A stretch of DNA of 21,204 bases. It comes from Mesostigma viride. Its lineage: Eukaryota; Streptophyta; Mesostigmatophyceae; Mesostigmatales; Mesostigmataceae. Of this stretch, positions 9,858 to 20,430 are shown piece after piece. The stretch is taken from positions 1 to 21,204 of the forward strand of contig RPFO01000838.1 in the NCBI GenBank assembly GCA_009746045.1, written 5' to 3'. The stretch's first letter is position 1. Each line of letters opens with the position of its first letter. The position numbers were made by a program, and so were the translations under genes. The notes under the pieces are model-generated. The model was given only the letters and a program-made list of their open reading frames with translations. It made no database searches and was not told where the DNA came from.

Positions 9858-12800
9858 CAACCGGTAGGCAAACAGAGGGGGCAACCGGTAGGCAAACAGA
9901 GGGGGCAACCGGTAGGCAAACAGAGGGGGCAACCGGTAGGCAAACAGAGGGGGCAACCGGTAGGCAAACAGAGGGGGCAACCGGTAGGCAAACAGAGGGG
10001 GCAACCGGTAGGCAAACAGAGGGGGCAACCGGTAGGCAAACAGAGGGGGCAACCGGTAGGCAAACAGAGGGGGCAACCGGTAGGCAAACAGAGGGGGCAA
10101 CCGGTAGGCAAACAGAGGGGGCAACCGGTAGGCAAACAGAGGGGGCAACCGGTAGGCAAACAGAGGGGGCAACCGGTAGGCAAACAGAGGGGGCAACCGG
10201 TAGGCAAACAGAGGGGGCAACCGGTAGGCAAACAGAGGGGGCAACCGGTAGGCAAACAGAGGGGGCAACCGGTAGGCAAACAGAGGGGGCAACCGGTAGG
10301 CAAACAGAGGGGGCAACCGGTAGGCAAACAGAGGGGGCAACCGGTAGGCAAACAGAGGGGGCAACCGGTAGGCAAACAGAGGGGGCAACCGGTAGGCAAA
10401 CAGAGGGGGCAACCGGTAGGCAAACAGAGGGGGCAACCGGTAGGCAAACAGAGGGGGCAACCGGTAGGCAAACAGAGGGGGCAACCGGTAGGCAAACAGA
10501 GGGGGCAACCGGTAGGCAAACAGAGGGGGCAACCGGTAGGCAAACAGAGGGGGCAACCGGTAGGCAAACAGAGGGGGCAACCGGTAGGCAAACAGAGGGG
10601 GCAACCGGTAGGCAAACAGAGGGGGCAACCGGTAGGCAAACAGAGGGGGCAACCGGTAGGCAAACAGAGGGGGCAACCGGTAGGCAAACAGAGGGGGCAA
10701 CCGGTAGGCAAACAGAGGGGGCAACCGGTAGGCAAACAGAGGGGGCAACCGGTAGGCAAACAGAGGGGGCAACCGGTAGGCAAACAGAGGGGGCAACCGG
10801 TAGGCAAACAGAGGGGGCAACCGGTAGGCAAACAGAGGGGGCAACCGGTAGGCAAACAGAGGGGGCAACCGGTAGGCAAACAGAGGGGGCAACCGGTAGG
10901 CAAACAGAGGGGGCAACCGGTAGGCAAACAGAGGGGGCAACCGGTAGGCAAACAGAGGGGGCAACCGGTAGGCAAACAGAGGGGGCAACCGGTAGGCAAA
11001 CAGAGGGGGCAACCGGTAGGCAAACAGAGGGGGCAACCGGTAGGCAAACAGAGGGGGCAACCGGTAGGCAAACAGAGGGGGCAACCGGTAGGCAAACAGA
11101 GGGGGCAACCGGTAGGCAAACAGAGGGGGCAACCGGTAGGCAAACAGAGGGGGCAACCGGTAGGCAAACAGAGGGGGCAACCGGTAGGCAAACAGAGGGG
11201 GCAACCGGTAGGCAAACAGAGGGGGCAACCGGTAGGCAAACAGAGGGGGCAACCGGTAGGCAAACAGAGGGGGCAACCGGTAGGCAAACAGAGGGGGCAA
11301 CCGGTAGGCAAACAGAGGGGGCAACCGGTAGGCAAACAGAGGGGGCAACCGGTAGGCAAACAGAGGGGGCAACCGGTAGGCAAACAGAGGGGGCAACCGG
11401 TAGGCAAACAGAGGGGGCAACCGGTAGGCAAACAGAGGGGGCAACCGGTAGGCAAACAGAGGGGGCAACCGGTAGGCAAACAGAGGGGGCAACCGGTAGG
11501 CAAACAGAGGGGGCAACCGGTAGGCAAACAGAGGGGGCAACCGGTAGGCAAACAGAGGGGGCAACCGGTAGGCAAACAGAGGGGGCAACCGGTAGGCAAA
11601 CAGAGGGGGCAACCGGTAGGCAAACAGAGGGGGCAACCGGTAGGCAAACAGAGGGGGCAACCGGTAGGCAAACAGAGGGGGCAACCGGTAGGCAAACAGA
11701 GGGGGCAACCGGTAGGCAAACAGAGGGGGCAACCGGTAGGCAAACAGAGGGGGCAACCGGTAGGCAAACAGAGGGGGCAACCGGTAGGCAAACAGAGGGG
11801 GCAACCGGTAGGCAAACAGAGGGGGCAACCGGTAGGCAAACAGAGGGGGCAACCGGTAGGCAAACAGAGGGGGCAACCGGTAGGCAAACAGAGGGGGCAA
11901 CCGGTAGGCAAACAGAGGGGGCAACCGGTAGGCAAACAGAGGGGGCAACCGGTAGGCAAACAGAGGGGGCAACCGGTAGGCAAACAGAGGGGGCAACCGG
12001 TAGGCAAACAGAGGGGGCAACCGGTAGGCAAACAGAGGGGGCAACCGGTAGGCAAACAGAGGGGGCAACCGGTAGGCAAACAGAGGGGGCAACCGGTAGG
12101 CAAACAGAGGGGGCAACCGGTAGGCAAACAGAGGGGGCAACCGGTAGGCAAACAGAGGGGGCAACCGGTAGGCAAACAGAGGGGGCAACCGGTAGGCAAA
12201 CAGAGGGGGCAACCGGTAGGCAAACAGAGGGGGCAACCGGTAGGCAAACAGAGGGGGCAACCGGTAGGCAAACAGAGGGGGCAACCGGTAGGCAAACAGA
12301 GGGGGCAACCGGTAGGCAAACAGAGGGGGCAACCGGTAGGCAAACAGAGGGGGCAACCGGTAGGCAAACAGAGGGGGCAACCGGTAGGCAAACAGAGGGG
12401 GCAACCGGTAGGCAAACAGAGGGGGCAACCGGTAGGCAAACAGAGGGGGCAACCGGTAGGCAAACAGAGGGGGCAACCGGTAGGCAAACAGAGGGGGCAA
12501 CCGGTAGGCAAACAGAGGGGGCAACCGGTAGGCAAACAGAGGGGGCAACCGGTAGGCAAACAGAGGGGGCAACCGGTAGGCAAACAGAGGGGGCAACCGG
12601 TAGGCAAACAGAGGGGGCAACCGGTAGGCAAACAGAGGGGGCAACCGGTAGGCAAACAGAGGGGGCAACCGGTAGGCAAACAGAGGGGGCAACCGGTAGG
12701 CAAACAGAGGGGGCAACCGGTAGGCAAACAGAGGGGGCAACCGGTAGGCAAACAGAGGGGGCAACCGGTAGGCAAACAGAGGGGGCAACCGGTAGGCAAA

Positions 12801-15800
12801 CAGAGGGGGCAACCGGTAGGCAAACAGAGGGGGCAACCGGTAGGCAAACAGAGGGGGCAACCGGTAGGCAAACAGAGGGGGCAACCGGTAGGCAAACAGA
12901 GGGGGCAACCGGTAGGCAAACAGAGGGGGCAACCGGTAGGCAAACAGAGGGGGCAACCGGTAGGCAAACAGAGGGGGCAACCGGTAGGCAAACAGAGGGG
13001 GCAACCGGTAGGCAAACAGAGGGGGCAACCGGTAGGCAAACAGAGGGGGCAACCGGTAGGCAAACAGAGGGGGCAACCGGTAGGCAAACAGAGGGGGCAA
13101 CCGGTAGGCAAACAGAGGGGGCAACCGGTAGGCAAACAGAGGGGGCAACCGGTAGGCAAACAGAGGGGGCAACCGGTAGGCAAACAGAGGGGGCAACCGG
13201 TAGGCAAACAGAGGGGGCAACCGGTAGGCAAACAGAGGGGGCAACCGGTAGGCAAACAGAGGGGGCAACCGGTAGGCAAACAGAGGGGGCAACCGGTAGG
13301 CAAACAGAGGGGGCAACCGGTAGGCAAACAGAGGGGGCAACCGGTAGGCAAACAGAGGGGGCAACCGGTAGGCAAACAGAGGGGGCAACCGGTAGGCAAA
13401 CAGAGGGGGCAACCGGTAGGCAAACAGAGGGGGCAACCGGTAGGCAAACAGAGGGGGCAACCGGTAGGCAAACAGAGGGGGCAACCGGTAGGCAAACAGA
13501 GGGGGCAACCGGTAGGCAAACAGAGGGGGCAACCGGTAGGCAAACAGAGGGGGCAACCGGTAGGCAAACAGAGGGGGCAACCGGTAGGCAAACAGAGGGG
13601 GCAACCGGTAGGCAAACAGAGGGGGCAACCGGTAGGCAAACAGAGGGGGCAACCGGTAGGCAAACAGAGGGGGCAACCGGTAGGCAAACAGAGGGGGCAA
13701 CCGGTAGGCAAACAGAGGGGGCAACCGGTAGGCAAACAGAGGGGGCAACCGGTAGGCAAACAGAGGGGGCAACCGGTAGGCAAACAGAGGGGGCAACCGG
13801 TAGGCAAACAGAGGGGGCAACCGGTAGGCAAACAGAGGGGGCAACCGGTAGGCAAACAGAGGGGGCAACCGGTAGGCAAACAGAGGGGGCAACCGGTAGG
13901 CAAACAGAGGGGGCAACCGGTAGGCAAACAGAGGGGGCAACCGGTAGGCAAACAGAGGGGGCAACCGGTAGGCAAACAGAGGGGGCAACCGGTAGGCAAA
14001 CAGAGGGGGCAACCGGTAGGCAAACAGAGGGGGCAACCGGTAGGCAAACAGAGGGGGCAACCGGTAGGCAAACAGAGGGGGCAACCGGTAGGCAAACAGA
14101 GGGGGCAACCGGTAGGCAAACAGAGGGGGCAACCGGTAGGCAAACAGAGGGGGCAACCGGTAGGCAAACAGAGGGGGCAACCGGTAGGCAAACAGAGGGG
14201 GCAACCGGTAGGCAAACAGAGGGGGCAACCGGTAGGCAAACAGAGGGGGCAACCGGTAGGCAAACAGAGGGGGCAACCGGTAGGCAAACAGAGGGGGCAA
14301 CCGGTAGGCAAACAGAGGGGGCAACCGGTAGGCAAACAGAGGGGGCAACCGGTAGGCAAACAGAGGGGGCAACCGGTAGGCAAACAGAGGGGGCAACCGG
14401 TAGGCAAACAGAGGGGGCAACCGGTAGGCAAACAGAGGGGGCAACCGGTAGGCAAACAGAGGGGGCAACCGGTAGGCAAACAGAGGGGGCAACCGGTAGG
14501 CAAACAGAGGGGGCAACCGGTAGGCAAACAGAGGGGGCAACCGGTAGGCAAACAGAGGGGGCAACCGGTAGGCAAACAGAGGGGGCAACCGGTAGGCAAA
14601 CAGAGGGGGCAACCGGTAGGCAAACAGAGGGGGCAACCGGTAGGCAAACAGAGGGGGCAACCGGTAGGCAAACAGAGGGGGCAACCGGTAGGCAAACAGA
14701 GGGGGCAACCGGTAGGCAAACAGAGGGGGCAACCGGTAGGCAAACAGAGGGGGCAACCGGTAGGCAAACAGAGGGGGCAACCGGTAGGCAAACAGAGGGG
14801 GCAACCGGTAGGCAAACAGAGGGGGCAACCGGTAGGCAAACAGAGGGGGCAACCGGTAGGCAAACAGAGGGGGCAACCGGTAGGCAAACAGAGGGGGCAA
14901 CCGGTAGGCAAACAGAGGGGGCAACCGGTAGGCAAACAGAGGGGGCAACCGGTAGGCAAACAGAGGGGGCAACCGGTAGGCAAACAGAGGGGGCAACCGG
15001 TAGGCAAACAGAGGGGGCAACCGGTAGGCAAACAGAGGGGGCAACCGGTAGGCAAACAGAGGGGGCAACCGGTAGGCAAACAGAGGGGGCAACCGGTAGG
15101 CAAACAGAGGGGGCAACCGGTAGGCAAACAGAGGGGGCAACCGGTAGGCAAACAGAGGGGGCAACCGGTAGGCAAACAGAGGGGGCAACCGGTAGGCAAA
15201 CAGAGGGGGCAACCGGTAGGCAAACAGAGGGGGCAACCGGTAGGCAAACAGAGGGGGCAACCGGTAGGCAAACAGAGGGGGCAACCGGTAGGCAAACAGA
15301 GGGGGCAACCGGTAGGCAAACAGAGGGGGCAACCGGTAGGCAAACAGAGGGGGCAACCGGTAGGCAAACAGAGGGGGCAACCGGTAGGCAAACAGAGGGG
15401 GCAACCGGTAGGCAAACAGAGGGGGCAACCGGTAGGCAAACAGAGGGGGCAACCGGTAGGCAAACAGAGGGGGCAACCGGTAGGCAAACAGAGGGGGCAA
15501 CCGGTAGGCAAACAGAGGGGGCAACCGGTAGGCAAACAGAGGGGGCAACCGGTAGGCAAACAGAGGGGGCAACCGGTAGGCAAACAGAGGGGGCAACCGG
15601 TAGGCAAACAGAGGGGGCAACCGGTAGGCAAACAGAGGGGGCAACCGGTAGGCAAACAGAGGGGGCAACCGGTAGGCAAACAGAGGGGGCAACCGGTAGG
15701 CAAACAGAGGGGGCAACCGGTAGGCAAACAGAGGGGGCAACCGGTAGGCAAACAGAGGGGGCAACCGGTAGGCAAACAGAGGGGGCAACCGGTAGGCAAA

Positions 15801-16313
15801 CAGAGGGGGCAACCGGTAGGCAAACAGAGGGGGCAACCGGTAGGCAAACAGAGGGGGCAACCGGTAGGCAAACAGAGGGGGCAACCGGTAGGCAAACAGA
15901 GGGGGCAACCGGTAGGCAAACAGAGGGGGCAACCGGTAGGCAAACAGAGGGGGCAACCGGTAGGCAAACAGAGGGGGCAACCGGTAGGCAAACAGAGGGG
16001 GCAACCGGTAGGCAAACAGAGGGGGCAACCGGTAGGCAAACAGAGGGGGCAACCGGTAGGCAAACAGAGGGGGCAACCGGTAGGCAAACAGAGGGGGCAA
16101 CCGGTAGGCAAACAGAGGGGGCAACCGGTAGGCAAACAGAGGGGGCAACCGGTAGGCAAACAGAGGGGGCAACCGGTAGGCAAACAGAGGGGGCAACCGG
16201 TAGGCAAACAGAGGGGGCAACCGGTAGGCAAACAGAGGGGGCAACCGGTAGGCAAACAGAGGGGGCAACCGGTAGGCAAACAGAGGGGGCAACCGGTAGG
16301 CAAACAGAGGGGG
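9858..16313 (+). repeat. Perfect core: 269 identical consecutive 24-bp units
   Basis: The stretch is 6,456 bp, exactly 269 x 24, and the phase is kept from the C at 9858 to the C at 16314. I see no substitution or indel inside it. It is flanked by a 23-bp unit on the left and a 22-bp unit on the right. It encodes nothing plausible: plus-strand frames read QPVGKQRG or TGRQTEGA repeated without a start, and the third frame has a TAG in every unit. Confidence 0.93.
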
Positions 16314-16335
16314 CAACCGGTAGGCAAACAGGGGG
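16314..16335 (+). repeat. 22-bp variant unit (AG lost), right border of the perfect core
   Basis: It has the same AG loss as the unit at 7701-7722, with A3 and G5 intact. Recurrence of the same two-base loss deep in the clean block suggests either a favoured slippage site (the AGAG dinucleotide) or a real variant. Confidence 0.92.
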
Positions 16336-18807
16336 CAACCGGTAGGCAAACAGAGGGGGCAACCGGTAGGCAAACAGAGGGGGCAACCGGTAGGCAAACA
16401 GAGGGGGCAACCGGTAGGCAAACAGAGGGGGCAACCGGTAGGCAAACAGAGGGGGCAACCGGTAGGCAAACAGAGGGGGCAACCGGTAGGCAAACAGAGG
16501 GGGCAACCGGTAGGCAAACAGAGGGGGCAACCGGTAGGCAAACAGAGGGGGCAACCGGTAGGCAAACAGAGGGGGCAACCGGTAGGCAAACAGAGGGGGC
16601 AACCGGTAGGCAAACAGAGGGGGCAACCGGTAGGCAAACAGAGGGGGCAACCGGTAGGCAAACAGAGGGGGCAACCGGTAGGCAAACAGAGGGGGCAACC
16701 GGTAGGCAAACAGAGGGGGCAACCGGTAGGCAAACAGAGGGGGCAACCGGTAGGCAAACAGAGGGGGCAACCGGTAGGCAAACAGAGGGGGCAACCGGTA
16801 GGCAAACAGAGGGGGCAACCGGTAGGCAAACAGAGGGGGCAACCGGTAGGCAAACAGAGGGGGCAACCGGTAGGCAAACAGAGGGGGCAACCGGTAGGCA
16901 AACAGAGGGGGCAACCGGTAGGCAAACAGAGGGGGCAACCGGTAGGCAAACAGAGGGGGCAACCGGTAGGCAAACAGAGGGGGCAACCGGTAGGCAAACA
17001 GAGGGGGCAACCGGTAGGCAAACAGAGGGGGCAACCGGTAGGCAAACAGAGGGGGCAACCGGTAGGCAAACAGAGGGGGCAACCGGTAGGCAAACAGAGG
17101 GGGCAACCGGTAGGCAAACAGAGGGGGCAACCGGTAGGCAAACAGAGGGGGCAACCGGTAGGCAAACAGAGGGGGCAACCGGTAGGCAAACAGAGGGGGC
17201 AACCGGTAGGCAAACAGAGGGGGCAACCGGTAGGCAAACAGAGGGGGCAACCGGTAGGCAAACAGAGGGGGCAACCGGTAGGCAAACAGAGGGGGCAACC
17301 GGTAGGCAAACAGAGGGGGCAACCGGTAGGCAAACAGAGGGGGCAACCGGTAGGCAAACAGAGGGGGCAACCGGTAGGCAAACAGAGGGGGCAACCGGTA
17401 GGCAAACAGAGGGGGCAACCGGTAGGCAAACAGAGGGGGCAACCGGTAGGCAAACAGAGGGGGCAACCGGTAGGCAAACAGAGGGGGCAACCGGTAGGCA
17501 AACAGAGGGGGCAACCGGTAGGCAAACAGAGGGGGCAACCGGTAGGCAAACAGAGGGGGCAACCGGTAGGCAAACAGAGGGGGCAACCGGTAGGCAAACA
17601 GAGGGGGCAACCGGTAGGCAAACAGAGGGGGCAACCGGTAGGCAAACAGAGGGGGCAACCGGTAGGCAAACAGAGGGGGCAACCGGTAGGCAAACAGAGG
17701 GGGCAACCGGTAGGCAAACAGAGGGGGCAACCGGTAGGCAAACAGAGGGGGCAACCGGTAGGCAAACAGAGGGGGCAACCGGTAGGCAAACAGAGGGGGC
17801 AACCGGTAGGCAAACAGAGGGGGCAACCGGTAGGCAAACAGAGGGGGCAACCGGTAGGCAAACAGAGGGGGCAACCGGTAGGCAAACAGAGGGGGCAACC
17901 GGTAGGCAAACAGAGGGGGCAACCGGTAGGCAAACAGAGGGGGCAACCGGTAGGCAAACAGAGGGGGCAACCGGTAGGCAAACAGAGGGGGCAACCGGTA
18001 GGCAAACAGAGGGGGCAACCGGTAGGCAAACAGAGGGGGCAACCGGTAGGCAAACAGAGGGGGCAACCGGTAGGCAAACAGAGGGGGCAACCGGTAGGCA
18101 AACAGAGGGGGCAACCGGTAGGCAAACAGAGGGGGCAACCGGTAGGCAAACAGAGGGGGCAACCGGTAGGCAAACAGAGGGGGCAACCGGTAGGCAAACA
18201 GAGGGGGCAACCGGTAGGCAAACAGAGGGGGCAACCGGTAGGCAAACAGAGGGGGCAACCGGTAGGCAAACAGAGGGGGCAACCGGTAGGCAAACAGAGG
18301 GGGCAACCGGTAGGCAAACAGAGGGGGCAACCGGTAGGCAAACAGAGGGGGCAACCGGTAGGCAAACAGAGGGGGCAACCGGTAGGCAAACAGAGGGGGC
18401 AACCGGTAGGCAAACAGAGGGGGCAACCGGTAGGCAAACAGAGGGGGCAACCGGTAGGCAAACAGAGGGGGCAACCGGTAGGCAAACAGAGGGGGCAACC
18501 GGTAGGCAAACAGAGGGGGCAACCGGTAGGCAAACAGAGGGGGCAACCGGTAGGCAAACAGAGGGGGCAACCGGTAGGCAAACAGAGGGGGCAACCGGTA
18601 GGCAAACAGAGGGGGCAACCGGTAGGCAAACAGAGGGGGCAACCGGTAGGCAAACAGAGGGGGCAACCGGTAGGCAAACAGAGGGGGCAACCGGTAGGCA
18701 AACAGAGGGGGCAACCGGTAGGCAAACAGAGGGGGCAACCGGTAGGCAAACAGAGGGGGCAACCGGTAGGCAAACAGAGGGGGCAACCGGTAGGCAAACA
18801 GAGGGGG

Positions 18808-18830
18808 CAACCGGTAGGCAAACAGAGGGG
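18808..18830 (+). repeat. 23-bp variant unit (G4)
   Basis: One G is lost from the G5 run (run at 18827-18830). It marks the right end of the near-perfect block, which is preceded by 103 perfect units. Confidence 0.92.
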
Positions 18831-20430
18831 CAACCGGTAGGCAAACAGAGGGGGCAACCGGTAGGCAAACAGAGGGGGCAACCGGTAGGCAAACAGAGGG
18901 GGCAACCGGTAGGCAAACAGAGGGGGCAACCGGTAGGCAAACAGAGGGGGCAACCGGTAGGCAAACAGAGGGGGCAACCGGTAGGCAAACAGAGGGGGCA
19001 ACCGGTAGGCAAACAGAGGGGGCAACCGGTAGGCAAACAGAGGGGGCAACCGGTAGGCAAACAGAGGGGGCAACCGGTAGGCAAACAGAGGGGGCAACCG
19101 GTAGGCAAACAGAGGGGGCAACCGGTAGGCAAACAGAGGGGGCAACCGGTAGGCAAACAGAGGGGGCAACCGGTAGGCAAACAGAGGGGGCAACCGGTAG
19201 GCAACAGAGGGGGCAACCGGTAGGCAAACAGAGGGGGCAACCGGTAGGCAAACAGAGGGGGCAACCGGTAGGCAAACAGAGGGGGCAACCGGTAGGCAAA
19301 CAGAGGGGGCAACCGGTAGGCAAACAGAGGGGGCAACCGGTAGGCAAACAGAGGGGGCAACCGGTAGGCAAACAGAGGGGGCAACCGGTAGGCAAACAGA
19401 GGGGGCAACCGGTAGGCAAACAGAGGGGGCAACCGGTAGGCAAACAGAGGGGGCAACCGGTAGGCAAACAGGGGGCAACCGGTAGGCAAACAGAGGGGGC
19501 AACCGGTAGGCAAACAGAGGGGGCAACCGGTAGGCAAACAGAGGGGCAACCGGTAGGCAAACAGAGGGGGCAACCGGTAGGCAAACAGAGGGGGCAACCG
19601 GTAGGCAAACAGAGGGGGCAACCGGTAGGCAAACAGAGGGGGCAACCGGTAGGCAAACAGAGGGGCAACCGGTAGGCAAACAGAGGGGGCAACCGGTAGG
19701 CAAACAGAGGGGGCAACCGGTAGGCAAACAGAGGGGGCAACCGGTAGGCAAACAGAGGGGGCAACCGGTAGGCAAACAGAGGGGGCAACCGGTAGGCAAA
19801 CAGAGGGGGCAACCGGTAGGCAAACAGAGGGGGCAACCGGTAGGCAAACAGAGGGGGCAACCGGTAGGCAAACAGAGGGGGCAACCGGTAGGCAAACAGA
19901 GGGGGCAACCGGTAGGCAAACAGAGGGGGCAACCGGTAGGCAAACAGAGGGGGCAACCGGTAGGCAAACAGAGGGGGCAACCGGTAGGCAAACAGAGGGG
20001 GCAACCGGTAGGCAAACAGAGGGGGCAACCGGTAGGCAACAGAGGGGGCAACCGGTAGGCAAACAGAGGGGGCAACCGGTAGGCAAACAGAGGGGGCAAC
20101 CGGTAGGCAAACAGAGGGGGCAACCGGTAGGCAAACAGAGGGGGCAACCGGTAGGCAAACAGAGGGGGCAACCGGTAGGCAAACAGAGGGGGCAACCGGT
20201 AGGCAAACAGAGGGGGCAACCGGTAGGCAAACAGAGGGGGCAACCGGTAGGCAAACAGAGGGGGCAACCGGTAGGCAAACAGAGGGGGCAACCGGTAGGC
20301 AAACAGAGGGGGCAACCGGTAGGCAAACAGAGGGGGCAACCGGTAGGCAAACAGAGGGGGCAACCGGTAGGCAAACAGAGGGGGCAACCGGTAGGCAAAC
20401 AGAGGGGGCAACCGGTAGGCAAACAGGGGG
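18831..20430 (+). repeat. Right transition zone: lightly variable units
   Basis: Units are mostly perfect, with six short ones: A3 to A2 at 19191-19213, AG loss in the unit ending at 19475, G4 runs at 19543-19546 and 19662-19665, A3 to A2 in the unit ending at 20048, and AG loss in the unit ending at 20430. Spacings are whole numbers of units. No AAGCAG or GGTCGG variant occurs here. There is no gene or other element. Confidence 0.9.

Larger units (their letters stand above)
5401..18830 (+). repeat. Near-perfect central block of the array
   Basis: This block is 13,430 bp of essentially identical 24-bp units. I see only seven exceptions, all short units: 5977-5998, 6191-6213, 7030-7052, 7701-7722, 9835-9857, 16314-16335 and 18808-18830. 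The distances between them fit whole numbers of 24-bp units plus the short unit (24, 8, 34, 27, 88, 269 and 103 perfect units before each), so no other net indel is hidden in the block. No substitution was seen apart from the AAGCAG at 5977-5998. Either recent homogenisation or consensus smoothing could give this uniformity. Confidence 0.93.

Noticed and set aside
6201-19223. Giant plus-strand repeat protein (TGRQTEGA / QPVGKQRG octapeptides)
   Set aside because: There is no start codon, the peptide changes at every 22- or 23-bp unit, and indels elsewhere in the array are not multiples of three. The openness follows from a 24-bp unit with one T.
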